A DNA stretch of 38,059 nucleotides. It comes from Myxococcales bacterium (GTDB taxonomy: Bacteria; Myxococcota; Myxococcia; Myxococcales; Myxococcaceae). Position 1 is the stretch's first letter. Each line of letters begins with the position of its first letter. Shown here piece by piece: positions 1 to 8,843 of the stretch. The position numbers were made by a program, and so were the translations under genes. The stretch lies in the NCBI GenBank assembly GCA_020846875.1, contig JADLDB010000064.1, positions 1 through 38,059 on the forward strand. The letters are read 5' to 3'. The notes below the pieces were generated by a model. The model made no database searches, had not been told where the DNA came from, and saw nothing but the letters and a program-made list of their open reading frames with translations.

Positions 1-63
1 CGCCCGAAGAGGGCTGTCGGTAAGCCGTATGCGGGAAATCCGCACGTACGGTTTGAACGGGGG
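1..63 (+). mobile_element. 3' end of a group II intron (domain V visible)
   Basis: Bases 22-54 fold as a textbook group II intron domain V. The AGC catalytic triad is at 23-25. The lower stem (22-29 with 47-54) is followed by the two-base CG bulge at 45-46. The upper stem (30-34 with 40-44) is capped by a GAAA-containing loop that is one base shorter than the usual form. The rest of the intron and any reverse transcriptase lie outside the window. Domain VI and the exact 3' splice site cannot be fixed; they should lie between 55 and about 120. Competing hairpins are possible there (64-70 with 110-116, or 101-106 with 110-115). Whether the element is complete and active or only a remnant cannot be told from here. 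Confidence 0.72.
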
Positions 64-123
64 TCCTGCCCGAGACAGTGGAATTCAACTCAACGAAACC
101 CCTGCCGGAGGCAGGATCTACCA

Positions 124-750
124 ATGACGACGACCGGCATCGGAGGCCCCCGCCCGCTGGCTGCGCTGCCCCAGGCGCGGGACGCGACGCTGTCGCTCGA
201 GCAACTCGCGCCGTGGATCGACAAGTACGCCTCGCAGTACGGCGTGCGACCGGAGTTGATCGCCGCGGTCATCCGCCAGGAGTCGAGCTTCATCAACCAC
301 ACCGTGCACCGCGACGGGACGGGGCACGGGCTGGTCGGGCTAGACGACAACGGGCTGTTGCCGGACTTCGAGCGCTGGTCGGGCCTGCGGGTGGGGCGGG
401 GGCGGAGCGCGGTGACGATCGCCCCCGAGAAGCAGGTCGAGTTCCTCGCCAGGACCCTGGCCGACTACACCCAGCGCGTGGGCGGCGACGACTGGGAGGC
501 GGTGCGCGCCTGGCACGCGGGCATGGGTGGACGCGATCGCCCGCACGCGCGTGAGTACGAGGACTTGGTCCGTGGGCATGAGCCGGTGGTGATGCGCGGC
601 CTGGCGCCCACCGCTGGTGCCGAGCCTCCCGAGGCCGCGTCACAGGCGGTGTCCGCCTTCGAGCCCGCCGCGCCCGCACGGGAGCCGCTGCGGCTGGACG
701 CGCCGGCCGGCGCGCCGGTAACCAAGAGCCTCGACTACGGCGACGTCTGA
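124..750 (+). CDS. lytic transglycosylase (SLT)-like protein
   Basis: Encodes 208 residues. Residues about 40-60 match the first helix of the SLT/lysozyme-like fold (YGV-PELIAAVIRQESSF), with E53 as the likely catalytic glutamate. A Gly-rich HGLVGLDD segment follows where SLT enzymes usually have GAMGLMQL, so the match is partial. The likely role is cleaving peptidoglycan glycan strands. From about residue 150 the protein is Pro/Ala-rich and low in complexity. No signal peptide is visible, so export would need another route. The ATG at 124 has a good GGAGG at 107-111. The gene sits directly after the group II intron end, so it may belong to a mobile or phage-derived segment, or the intron may have inserted just upstream of it. 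Confidence 0.6.
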   Translation: MTTTGIGGPRPLAALPQARDATLSLEQLAPWIDKYASQYGVRPELIAAVIRQESSFINHTVHRDGTGHGLVGLDDNGLLPDFERWSGLRVGRGRSAVTIAPEKQVEFLARTLADYTQRVGGDDWEAVRAWHAGMGGRDRPHAREYEDLVRGHEPVVMRGLAPTAGAEPPEAASQAVSAFEPAAPAREPLRLDAPAGAPVTKSLDYGDV

Positions 751-910
751 CGCCCCATTCAACCCACCGCGTTACTCCAGAGGCGATCCACCGCTCGCCT
801 CGCCGCGCCTGCGCGGGCTGCTTCTGCACGGTGGGCCCTGCTTGCGCGCGGCGTGGAAACAGCCCTGGCCGGTGGGACTTTCGCTGCTCCGGGTGGCAGG
901 CTACGGGCCC

Positions 911-3310
911 ATGCGTGCGTCCCTCTTCCTCCTTCTCTTGTCAGCCGCCGGCTGTACCTGCGGCGAGGTCCACATCAGCGGGAATGACGGCGGCACGGGG
1001 GGCGGCGGAGGCGGGGTTGGCGGTGGAGGGGGCGGCACCGGTGGCGGAGGCGGCGGCTCGAGCGACGGAGGCTGCGCGACGCCCTGCACCCAGGGGGTGT
1101 GCCTCGGCGGCAGTTGCTGCGCGGCGGCCTCGGTGTGCGGCGGCGCGTGCTGTTCGTCCGCGCAGGTGTGCCTGTTCAGCCAGTGCGTCACTCCCGGCCG
1201 CGCCTGCCAGACGGCCAACGACTGCGCGATGGGCGAGTACTGCGAGACGGCGCTGGGCACCGACGGCGGCACGGCTGTGGACGGCGGCGCCTGCACCCAG
1301 CCCTTGCCGCTGGGCGGGCGGTGCCTGGCGAGGCCCGAGGTGTGCGCGGACGGCGGCGTGTCCGACGGGGGCTGCATCGAGGCCTGTGAGTACCGCGGCA
1401 CGGCGGGCCCGCTGACGGCGGTGAAGCGGTGGACCTGGGGGCCTACGGCGCGCGTGCGCCCCAACGTCACCGATGTCTGGGCGACGCCCGCGGTGGGCCG
1501 CCTGGTGGACGCCAACTGCGACTCGCGCGTGGACGAGCTCGATCCACCCAACGTCGTCTTCGTCTCCGGCCGCGCCATCCACGCCACCACCGGCGTGGGC
1601 ACCTGCTGCCAGTGCACCGGCGCCACCACCAGCGCCTGCCTCACCGGCGTCCTCCGCGTGCTGGACGGGCGGACCGGCCAGGAGGCCTGGTCCCTGGAGA
1701 AGGCGTCGGCCAGCTCGAGGGGCTTCGCCGGCCTCTCGGTGGCGCTGGGCGACCTCGACGCCGACGGGAGCCTCGACATCGTCGCGGTCACCGGCGAGGG
1801 CTACGTGGTGATGGTGGACGCGAAGGGCACGGTGCGGCGCACCAGCGATCTGCCCATCCCCGGGAGCAACAACGCGACCTTCGGCTGGGGCGGAGGCTTG
1901 TCGATCGCCGACATGGACAACGACGGCTTCCCCGAGATCGCCTACGGACCCACCGTCTTCACCACCACCAACAACGCGATCACCCGCCGCTTCTCGGGCG
2001 CGGCCGGGCAGGGGGGCGGTGGCATTCACGAGGCCCTGTCCACCTTCGTCGATCTCGACGGGCAGGCCGACAACCACCTCGAGCTGCTCGCCGGCAACAC
2101 CGCCTACCGCGCCGACGGCACCACCTTGTGGAACCGGACGGATCTCACCGACGGCTTCCCCGGCGTGGGCGACTTCAACCGCGACGGCCAGCCCGACGTG
2201 GTGCTGGTCACTGGCGGGAGAGTCACGGTCCTCGCGGGCGCCACCGGCGCCACCGTGCTGGCTGCCCGCACGCTGGGAGGAAACGGCTTCGGAGGGCCCC
2301 CCACGGTGGCTGACTTCGACGGGGACGGCCGCGCGGAGATCGGCGTGGCCCAGGCGAACTTCTACACGGTGCTCAAGCCCGACTACGTGGGCATGGATCT
2401 GGACCTGCTCTGGCAGAAGCCGAACCACGATCTCTCTTCGTCGGTGACGGGCTCTAGCGTGTTCGACTTCGAGGGCGACGGCCGTGCCGAGGTGATCTAC
2501 GCCGACGAGTGCTTCCTCTGGGTCTTCGATGGGAGGACGGGCAACGTGCGCTTCGCAGCCTCCACCTCCTCCTTCACTGCGACCGAGGCCTCCCTGGTCG
2601 CCGACGTAGACGGTGACGGCCGGGCAGAGATCCTGATGGTGTCCAACGGCGCGGATCCTTCGAGCGCCGGCTGGAAGTGCAAGGACGCGAACGGAAACCC
2701 GTCGGTGGTCAACGGCGTCACCTGGGTGCCGGGGCCAGCGGCGAGTGAGGCGTACCGGGGCGTGACGCTCTTTGGCGACTCGGCGAACGCGTGGGTCGGC
2801 ACGCGCACCCTGTGGAACCAGCACGCCTACCACGTGAGCAACATCTGCGACGATCGCGACAGCGCCTGCCTGCCCGCGGGAGGGTACGGCAGCATTCCCC
2901 GGGTCGAGCGCCGCAACTGGGCCGTCCCGTGGCTCAACAACTTCCGGCAGAACGTGCAGGACCGGGGGCTGTTCGACGCGCCGGATCCGACGGTCAGCCT
3001 GACGGTGGAGTGCTTCAGCCCGCTCCAGGCGCACGTGGCGGTGCGCAACCAGGGGCTGGCGTCGCTGCCCGCGGGCGTGGTGGTGGCCGTCTTCCGCAAA
3101 GGGACGCCGGACACCGAGGTGGGACGCGCCAGCACCACCCACCCGCTGGCGCCGGGCCAGACCGAGGCGCTCACCGCGGCGCTCACCGGCGGCGGCGCGA
3201 TGGACACCTTCTTCGCCCGCATCGTCATCGATCCGTTGAACCCGACGTTCCACGAGTGCCGCAGCGGCAACAACCAGTCGCTCGACGTGGCGCCGGTCTG
3301 CATTCAGTGA
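911..3310 (+). CDS. FG-GAP/VCBS repeat lipoprotein
   Basis: A 799-residue exported lipoprotein. The ATG at 911 gives a short signal peptide ending in a lipobox (SAAGC, lipidated C15). A 25-residue poly-glycine/serine linker and a Cys-rich region (about residues 55-180) follow. About seven FG-GAP-type repeats then appear, each with a calcium-loop motif of the DxDxDGxxD/E kind, for example DLDADGSLD, DMDNDGFPE, DFNRDGQPD, DFDGDGRAE and DVDGDGRAE. These should form a beta-propeller. The C-terminal 100 residues look like a CARDB-type Ig-like domain. Surface display and binding to matrix or ligand are typical of the family; the ligand is unknown. The stop overlaps the convergent cytochrome gene by 7 bases. 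A longer start upstream (842) is unlikely because it would bury the signal peptide. Confidence 0.85.
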   Translation: MRASLFLLLLSAAGCTCGEVHISGNDGGTGGGGGGVGGGGGGTGGGGGGSSDGGCATPCTQGVCLGGSCCAAASVCGGACCSSAQVCLFSQCVTPGRACQTANDCAMGEYCETALGTDGGTAVDGGACTQPLPLGGRCLARPEVCADGGVSDGGCIEACEYRGTAGPLTAVKRWTWGPTARVRPNVTDVWATPAVGRLVDANCDSRVDELDPPNVVFVSGRAIHATTGVGTCCQCTGATTSACLTGVLRVLDGRTGQEAWSLEKASASSRGFAGLSVALGDLDADGSLDIVAVTGEGYVVMVDAKGTVRRTSDLPIPGSNNATFGWGGGLSIADMDNDGFPEIAYGPTVFTTTNNAITRRFSGAAGQGGGGIHEALSTFVDLDGQADNHLELLAGNTAYRADGTTLWNRTDLTDGFPGVGDFNRDGQPDVVLVTGGRVTVLAGATGATVLAARTLGGNGFGGPPTVADFDGDGRAEIGVAQANFYTVLKPDYVGMDLDLLWQKPNHDLSSSVTGSSVFDFEGDGRAEVIYADECFLWVFDGRTGNVRFAASTSSFTATEASLVADVDGDGRAEILMVSNGADPSSAGWKCKDANGNPSVVNGVTWVPGPAASEAYRGVTLFGDSANAWVGTRTLWNQHAYHVSNICDDRDSACLPAGGYGSIPRVERRNWAVPWLNNFRQNVQDRGLFDAPDPTVSLTVECFSPLQAHVAVRNQGLASLPAGVVVAVFRKGTPDTEVGRASTTHPLAPGQTEALTAALTGGGAMDTFFARIVIDPLNPTFHECRSGNNQSLDVAPVCIQ

Positions 3311-5628
3311 GCGCCGAGTTGCTGCAGGAGCGCACGGGTGCGGGGATCGTCCGCGGCGACGGCCTCAAGTCGCCCGGCGAAGGTGAGCGCGGCTGCCCCG
3401 TCTCCTGACTCTGCGCGCCACTGGGCCGCCGCGAAGAGCAGCTCGGGATCGAATGGATGATGCGCGAGGGCGCCGTCCACCACGCGGAGGGCGTCCCCAG
3501 CCCTCCCCGTGTCGTGGAGCGCGACGGCGTACACCCACGCGAAGCGCGGATCGTCCGGGGCGAGGGTGGACGCGCGGGAGAGCGCCTCGAGGGCCTCCGG
3601 GAGGCGCCGCTGCCGGACGAGCGCGAGGCCGAGCGCGTGGTGGGCGGCCGCCGCCGAGGGATCGCGGAGGAGCGCGCGCCTGAGGACCTGCTCCGCCCGG
3701 GCCTCCTCACCCTGGGCGCGGTGGAGATCGGCGAGGTTGACCGACGCCTCCACCATCGAGGGATCGATCGCCAGGGCCTTCTCGAGCTCGGCGCGGGCCG
3801 TCGCTGGGTCTGCCCGCGTGGTGGCAAGGGTGGCGAGGGTGAAGTGGGCCTCGGGGCGATCGGACTGGAAGCGCAGCTCGTCGAGGAGTTCCTGGCGGGC
3901 GCGATCGATGGCCGGACCTGTCAGCGTGGTGCCCGACAGCGCCCGCGCCGCCTCGACGCGCACCAGCCGCGAGGGATCGGCCAGCAGCGGTGACAGCTCC
4001 GCGAGGAACGGCGTCGGGTCGCGCTGGCCCAGCCCAGCGACGGCAGCCGTCCGCACCAGCGGGTCGCGATCCTCGAGGCCGCGGCGCAGCGCGGCCGTCG
4101 TCGCGGCGGACGGGTGCCGCGCCAGCCGGCCGAGCGCGCTCGCGCGGACGAACGCCGGCTCCTCAGGATCCGCGGCCAGCTCCCTCAACGCCACGAGCGC
4201 CGCCGGATCTCCCTTCTCGACGCCGGAGAAGGCTTGCGCGAAGTCCTGAAAGCCGGGCGCGCGTCGTGGGAACCACCGGGCGACCTCCTGCGCGGCCCAG
4301 TCGGGGCTCTGAGCCGCATGGCACGAGGTGCACGCGTTCGGAACGCCGAGCCTGACGGAGAGCTCCGGCCGGGGAATGCGGAACGAGTGATCGTGGCGTG
4401 GATCATTCACCATGTACGTCCTCGGCGGCAGGTGGCAGCCCGCGCACGCGGCCCCCGGCGACCCCTGCGCGTGGTGGTGGTGCTCCGGTGCGTCGAAGGC
4501 CTTCGCGTCGTGGCACTGCGCGCAGACTCCGCTGCCCGCTGCGCGGAGCTTCCCCGAGTGGGGATCATGGCAGTCGGAACAGGTGACGCCGCGCGCGTAC
4601 ATCTTGCTCTGGAGGAAGGAGCCCCAGGTGTACACCTCGTCGCGCTGCTGGCCGTCGGCGAAGTACAACCCGGGCTCGAGCAGCGCCGGCCGGAAGGCGT
4701 CGAGGAAAGGCTGGCCAGCCACGTGCGCGTCGGTGAGCTGGGCGCGGCGCGCGTGGCAACGGGCGCACACGTCGAGCTCCCGGCTGGACTCGCGCGGCCG
4801 CGATCGACTCGCGTGCCGCGCGCCGGGCGGCCGGGTCCAGGTCACCCCGCGGCGTTCATCGAGCGAGGCGGTGAGGCCCCGGGTGGCGTTCCGGGCGCGG
4901 TCTTCGGGTGCGGCGCGCGCCCAGGTGAGGTGCGAGGAGCCCGGCCCGTGGCACGCCTCGCAGCTCACCGAGTCGTCCGTCCAGGTGGTGGCAAAGGCGT
5001 TGTTCTGCGCGTCGAAGCCCTTCCGGACGTTGGTCGAGTGGCAGTCGGCGCACTGGTAGTTCCAGTTCTGATCGATGGCCGTCCAGTGGAGTCGATCGCC
5101 GGCCGCGACGCGCCCGCCGGGGTAGAGCTGGAACCAGCGCTGGCCGCCGGCGTCCGGAGCTCGCGCGTCCCAGGCGAGGCCGAGCGCCTGCTTCCGCCCG
5201 TCCGGGAAGTCCACCAGGTACTGCTGCAGCGGCTCCACGCCGAACGTCCAGGAGATCGCGAAGTCGTCCAGCCCGCTGTCGGGGCCGTCGGTGCGCACGA
5301 AGAAGCCGCCGTCGCGCCGGAAGAAGGTGGAGGTGACTGCGCCCGAGGTGAAGCTGGCGTCAGCGAAGTCGCCCAGCACCGTGGCGTCGCTCACCCGCGC
5401 CATGGCCCGCGCGTGCTGCGAGGTCCGCCACGAGCGCAGCTCCTCTTCGTGACAGGCCCCGCACGCGGCTCCACCGACGAAGGCCACGGGAGGAGGGGAG
5501 CCCACAGGAGGAGTCACCGCGCCCTGGCTTTGCCAGAGCGTGGCGGCGGAAATCGCCACGAGCAGCGCGGCCGCCAGGAGGAGACGCCTGGGCGCTCGAG
5601 CGTCCCTTCGTGATGCGCTTCGCGCCAT
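3304..5628 (-). CDS. octaheme cytochrome c with HEAT and TPR repeats
   Basis: A 774-residue protein with an N-terminal basic stretch and a membrane/signal segment (residues 15-30). Eight CxxCH heme c motifs lie at about 56-60, 193-197, 223-227, 288-292, 350-354, 369-373, 395-399 and 433-437. Residues about 470-570 are HEAT-like, with a proline- and arginine-rich 31-residue period. Residues about 590-770 are tetratricopeptide repeats. The heme part resembles cytochrome c554/nitrite-reductase-like families, so periplasmic electron transfer or small-molecule redox chemistry is likely. The repeats suggest a docking surface for a partner. No cytochrome c maturation or quinol-oxidising gene is adjacent. 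The assigned ATG has a GGAG about 16 nt upstream. An earlier start is possible but has no signal-peptide logic. Confidence 0.85.
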   Translation of the reverse strand: MARSASRRDARAPRRLLLAAALLVAISAATLWQSQGAVTPPVGSPPPVAFVGGAACGACHEEELRSWRTSQHARAMARVSDATVLGDFADASFTSGAVTSTFFRRDGGFFVRTDGPDSGLDDFAISWTFGVEPLQQYLVDFPDGRKQALGLAWDARAPDAGGQRWFQLYPGGRVAAGDRLHWTAIDQNWNYQCADCHSTNVRKGFDAQNNAFATTWTDDSVSCEACHGPGSSHLTWARAAPEDRARNATRGLTASLDERRGVTWTRPPGARHASRSRPRESSRELDVCARCHARRAQLTDAHVAGQPFLDAFRPALLEPGLYFADGQQRDEVYTWGSFLQSKMYARGVTCSDCHDPHSGKLRAAGSGVCAQCHDAKAFDAPEHHHHAQGSPGAACAGCHLPPRTYMVNDPRHDHSFRIPRPELSVRLGVPNACTSCHAAQSPDWAAQEVARWFPRRAPGFQDFAQAFSGVEKGDPAALVALRELAADPEEPAFVRASALGRLARHPSAATTAALRRGLEDRDPLVRTAAVAGLGQRDPTPFLAELSPLLADPSRLVRVEAARALSGTTLTGPAIDRARQELLDELRFQSDRPEAHFTLATLATTRADPATARAELEKALAIDPSMVEASVNLADLHRAQGEEARAEQVLRRALLRDPSAAAAHHALGLALVRQRRLPEALEALSRASTLAPDDPRFAWVYAVALHDTGRAGDALRVVDGALAHHPFDPELLFAAAQWRAESGDGAAALTFAGRLEAVAADDPRTRALLQQLGAH

Positions 5629-5736
5629 GCGTCCGGTCCCAGCTCCGGTGGGGACTGCGGCGAGACTATGCCTCGCTTCGGCTCCGCTTTCTGTGGTGGC
5701 GGACGGCCCCGGGAGATCGGGTAAGAGGCCGCTGCC

Positions 5737-7752
5737 GTGGACTTGTCGCACCTGAACCCGCCGCAGCGCGAAGCGGTCCTCACCACCGAGGGCCCACTGC
5801 TGGTGCTCGCCGGCGCGGGATCCGGCAAGACGCGCGTGATCACCCACCGCATCGTCCACCTGCTGGAGAAGAAGGTGCCGGCGAAGTCGATCCTCGCGGT
5901 GACCTTCACCAACAAGGCCGCCGCGGAGATGAAGGAGCGTGTGGTGCACCTGGGCGGGCAGAAGGCCGCCGGCGTCACGCTGTCCACCTTCCACGCCTTC
6001 GGGGCCGAGGTGCTGCGGGCCCACCTCACCAGGCTGGGCTGGCCAAAGAAGTTCGCCATCGCGGACACGGGCGATCAGGTCGCCCTGGTGCGCCGCGCGA
6101 TGCGGGATCGGCAGATCGACGACAAGACCTTCGATCCCCGCAAGGTGCTGACGCTCATCTCTCGCGCGAAGAACTCCGGGGTGGAGCCGCAGCCGAAGCC
6201 GGAAGGGCAGGGCGATGATCTCGATCTCGCCGCGCACCTCGTCTTCCCGCTCTACCAATTGGGCCTCAAGGCCCAGGGCGCGGTGGACTTCGACGATCTG
6301 ATCGTCTTCCCGTCGCGGCTGTTCACCGAGTTCCCCGAGGTGAAGCGCGAGTACGCGCGCCGCTTCCGCTACGTGATGGTGGACGAGTACCAGGACACCA
6401 ACCGCGCCCAACTGGAGCTGCTGGTCCACCTCGCGGGCGGCCACCAGAACGTGTGCGTGGTAGGCGACGACGATCAGTGCATCTACTCGTGGCGTGGCGC
6501 CGAGGTGCGCAACATCCTCGACTTCGAGCGCCACTTCCCCGGCGGGAAGGAGGTGCGGCTCGAGCAGAACTACCGCTCGACCTCGGTGATCCTCGACGCC
6601 GCCAACGCCGTGATCGAGAAGAACCCGCACCGCCGCCCCAAGCGCATGTGGACCGACCAGAAGGGCGGCGCGCTGATCCAGGTGGTCTCCACCCCCAACG
6701 AGGAAGAGGAGGGCCGCTGGGTCGCCGCGGAGGTGAAGAAGGCGGTCGCCCAGGGCGTGCCGGCGGACGAGATCGCCGTCCTCTACCGGGTCAACGGCCA
6801 GGCGCGCTTCTTCGAGGAGTTCCTGCGCGAGAAGCAGGTCCGCTACGAGGTGGTGGGCGGGAGCGAGTTCTTCGATCGCCGCGAGGTGAAGGACGTGATC
6901 GCCTACTTCAAGGTGATCGCCAACCCGAGGGACGAGGTGTCCTTGCTGCGCATCGTCAACGTGCCCGCGCGCGGCATCGGCGACGTGACGATGGAGCGGC
7001 TCACCTCCTGGGCCATCGCCGAGGACGTGCCGCTGTGGGAGGCGATGCGCCGCGCTCGAGAGATCGACGCGCTGCCGCAGGGCGCGCCCGAGAAGGTGCT
7101 GGAGTTCGTCGCCCTCATCGAGCGCTACCGCAAGGCCTTCACCAAGGGGAACCTGGCAGAGGTGACGCGCCACCTGCTGGGCGACATCGGCTTCGTCGAG
7201 GCCGCCCGCTCGCATGCACCCAGCCTGGCCGCGGGCGATCGCAAGGCCAAAGCCGTGGCCCAGGTGATCCAATCGCTGGAGGCCTACGAGAAGAAGGAAG
7301 GCCCCAAGGCGTCGCTGCTCATCTACTTGAACCGCCTCGCCCTCGACACCAAGGAGGAAGAGGAGGAGCCCCACCACACCCCCGGCCGCGTGACGCTGAT
7401 GACCCTGCACGGCGCCAAGGGCCTCGAGTGGCGGCTCGTCTTCCTCGTCGGCTGCGAAGAGGATCTTCTGCCCCACTCCGGCATGCAGGGCGAGGCCCCC
7501 AACCCCGAGGAGGAGCGCCGCCTCTGCTACGTCGGCATGACGCGGGCCCGCGAGCGCCTGCTGATGACCCGCTGCACCAGCCGCATCCGCCGCGGGCGCG
7601 AGCTCCTCCGCACCCCCAGCCGCTTCCTGGGCGATATTCCGCAGTCATTCTGCGACGTTATGGACGTCGGTGCGATCCCCGAGGGGCCGCCCACCGAGAA
7701 AGAGAAGAGCTTCTTCGCCAGCTTGAAGGAACGCTTGAAGGCTGGGGCCTAG
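5737..7752 (+). CDS. UvrD/PcrA-family ATP-dependent DNA helicase
   Basis: A 671-residue superfamily 1A 3'-5' DNA helicase. Motifs seen: Q-motif (LNPPQREAV, 6-14), Walker A (AGAGSGKT, 25-32), motif Ia (FTNKAAAEMKER), Walker B (VDEYQDTN, 216-223), motif III (GDDDQCIYSWRGA, 244-256), motif IV (QNYRST, 278-283), motif V (TLHGAKGLEW) and motif VI (YVGMTRARERL). It unwinds DNA in repair or replication restart. It is shorter than E. coli UvrD (about 720 residues) and lacks an obvious long C-terminal tail, so UvrD, PcrA and Rep cannot be separated here. The GTG start has no SD but a TAAGAG hexamer ends 9 nt before it, which suggests a leaderless mRNA. The start lies about 110 bp from the divergent cytochrome gene. 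Confidence 0.93.
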   Translation: MDLSHLNPPQREAVLTTEGPLLVLAGAGSGKTRVITHRIVHLLEKKVPAKSILAVTFTNKAAAEMKERVVHLGGQKAAGVTLSTFHAFGAEVLRAHLTRLGWPKKFAIADTGDQVALVRRAMRDRQIDDKTFDPRKVLTLISRAKNSGVEPQPKPEGQGDDLDLAAHLVFPLYQLGLKAQGAVDFDDLIVFPSRLFTEFPEVKREYARRFRYVMVDEYQDTNRAQLELLVHLAGGHQNVCVVGDDDQCIYSWRGAEVRNILDFERHFPGGKEVRLEQNYRSTSVILDAANAVIEKNPHRRPKRMWTDQKGGALIQVVSTPNEEEEGRWVAAEVKKAVAQGVPADEIAVLYRVNGQARFFEEFLREKQVRYEVVGGSEFFDRREVKDVIAYFKVIANPRDEVSLLRIVNVPARGIGDVTMERLTSWAIAEDVPLWEAMRRAREIDALPQGAPEKVLEFVALIERYRKAFTKGNLAEVTRHLLGDIGFVEAARSHAPSLAAGDRKAKAVAQVIQSLEAYEKKEGPKASLLIYLNRLALDTKEEEEEPHHTPGRVTLMTLHGAKGLEWRLVFLVGCEEDLLPHSGMQGEAPNPEEERRLCYVGMTRARERLLMTRCTSRIRRGRELLRTPSRFLGDIPQSFCDVMDVGAIPEGPPTEKEKSFFASLKERLKAGA

Positions 7753-7771
7753 AGGAAAGCCGCGGGCCTGC

Positions 7772-7800
7772 TTGACAGGGTGGGGCTCGACAGGTAGTCG
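7772..7800 (+). promoter_or_regulatory. promoter of the rplM-rpsI operon
   Basis: A perfect -35 box TTGACA at 7772-7777 is followed by a 17-bp spacer and a weak -10 TAGTCG at 7795-7800. Transcription would start near 7807, about 22 nt before rplM. The -35 match and spacing are strong. The -10 keeps only the leading TA. Confidence 0.5.
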
Positions 7801-7828
7801 GGCGCCCTTTCCGGAGGCTTTGAAGACC

Positions 7829-8278
7829 ATGCCGCACCAGAGGACGTACAGCGCGAAGGCCAAGGACATCAAGCGCGAGTGGCACGTGATCGACGTGTCC
7901 GGCAAGGTGCTCGGCCGCGCCGCGACGCAGATCGCCACGCTGCTCAAGGGCAAGCACAAGCCGATGTACACGCCGTCCATCGACACCGGCGATCACGTGG
8001 TGGTGATCAACGCCGCCAAGGTGCGCGTCACCGGCAACAAGGCGAGCGCCAAGATGTACTACCGGCACCCGAACGCCGGCTTCCCGGGCGCGCTCAAGAG
8101 CACCAACTTCGCGACGCTGCAGCAGCGTCACCCGGAAGACATCATCCTGAACGCGGTGCGCCGCATGCTGCCCCGCAACGCGCTGGGCCGGCAGATGATG
8201 ACCAAGCTGCGCGTGTACGCCGACGACAAGCACCTGCACACCGCCCAGAAGCCCGCGGCGAAGCAGATCGACGCCTGA
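7829..8278 (+). CDS. rplM: 50S ribosomal protein L13
   Basis: 149 residues, the usual L13 length. Recognisable blocks are the N-terminal WHVIDVSGKVLGRAAT, the central GDHVVVINAAKVRVTGNK, the KMYYRHP element and the C-terminal AVRRMLPRNALGRQM, which bind 23S rRNA early in large-subunit assembly. The ATG at 7829 is supported by GGAGG at 7813-7817. Frame-compatible codons further upstream (7772) would place the start inside the promoter. It is followed 23 bases later by rpsI, the usual bacterial L13-S9 pair. Confidence 0.98.
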   Translation: MPHQRTYSAKAKDIKREWHVIDVSGKVLGRAATQIATLLKGKHKPMYTPSIDTGDHVVVINAAKVRVTGNKASAKMYYRHPNAGFPGALKSTNFATLQQRHPEDIILNAVRRMLPRNALGRQMMTKLRVYADDKHLHTAQKPAAKQIDA

Positions 8279-8301
8279 TTCTTTGAGGGAGACGAGACAC
8301 C

Positions 8302-8703
8302 ATGGCCAAGTCCGGCACTGAAGGTTTCTACGCAACCGGCCGCCGCAAGGAGGCCACCGCCCGCGTGTGGCTGAAGGCCGGCTCGGGCGCGATGATCGTC
8401 AACGGCCGCCCGCTCGACGAGTACTTCGGGCGCGAGACGTCGATCATGATCATCAACCAGCCTCTCCAGGTGCTGGAGCAGATGGGCAAGGTGGACATGA
8501 CGGTCAACGTGCGCGGCGGTGGCCTCTCTGGCCAGGCCGGCGCGATCCGCCACGGCCTGTCCCGCGCCCTGTGCCGGCTGAACGCCGACTTCCGCTCGCC
8601 GCTGAAGAAGGCGGGCTTCCTCACCCGCGACGCCCGCGCCGTCGAGCGCAAGAAGCCGGGTCGCCCGGGCGCCCGCAAGCGCTTCCAGTTCTCCAAGCGC
8701 TAA
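8302..8703 (+). CDS. rpsI: 30S ribosomal protein S9
   Basis: 133 residues. Shows the family signatures [15 protein letters not shown] near the N-terminus, the central [19 protein letters not shown], and the basic C-terminal tail ending FSKR. The last residues reach the ribosomal P-site tRNA in known structures. The SD-like GAGGGAGA at 8284-8291 precedes the ATG by about 10 nt. It is co-transcribed with rplM and followed by a clear hairpin terminator. Confidence 0.98.
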   Translation: MAKSGTEGFYATGRRKEATARVWLKAGSGAMIVNGRPLDEYFGRETSIMIINQPLQVLEQMGKVDMTVNVRGGGLSGQAGAIRHGLSRALCRLNADFRSPLKKAGFLTRDARAVERKKPGRPGARKRFQFSKR

Positions 8704-8728
8704 AGCGCTCCAACTGGCGCTCCGCCGC

Positions 8729-8770
8729 GAGCCGCCGCTCCTGGTTCGGAGTGGGCGGCTCGTCGCTTTT
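8729..8770 (+). terminator. rho-independent terminator after rpsI
   Basis: GAGCCGCC at 8729-8736 pairs perfectly with GGCGGCTC at 8754-8761. CTCC/GGAG extends the stem inward around a TGGTTC loop, and a short T run follows (8767-8770). It ends the rplM-rpsI unit before the next gene. Confidence 0.75.
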
Positions 8771-8827
8771 CAAGCCCTACCTGCCCGTACCTGCGCGGGA
8801 AACCGTGGGCTGGGCCGGGTGGGACCG

Positions 8828-8836
8828 TGCTACCGT
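8828..8836 (+). promoter_or_regulatory. extended -10 promoter element of the pilT-like gene
   Basis: TGCTACCGT sits with its hexamer TACCGT (8831-8836) ending exactly 7 nt before the ATG at 8844. No Shine-Dalgarno is present. The same TGCTA element at the same distance precedes rph, so a leaderless transcript starting at or near the ATG is likely. Confidence 0.45.
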
Positions 8837-8843
8837 CCGGGCA

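Noticed and set aside
780-801. Inverted repeat GAGGCGA/TCGCCTC as a terminator after the SLT-like gene
   Set aside because: The 7-bp stem has an 8-base loop and no T run follows, so it is not listed as a terminator.
941-3253. A 770-residue minus-strand open frame opposite the FG-GAP gene
   Set aside because: It is His/Arg/Gly-rich, has no domain signature and mirrors the codon pattern of the plus-strand gene.
5629-7476. N-terminal extension of the cytochrome gene to 7476
   Set aside because: The extension is antisense to the helicase gene and is Leu/His/Arg-rich shadow sequence. The signal segment and heme motifs begin only after 5628.
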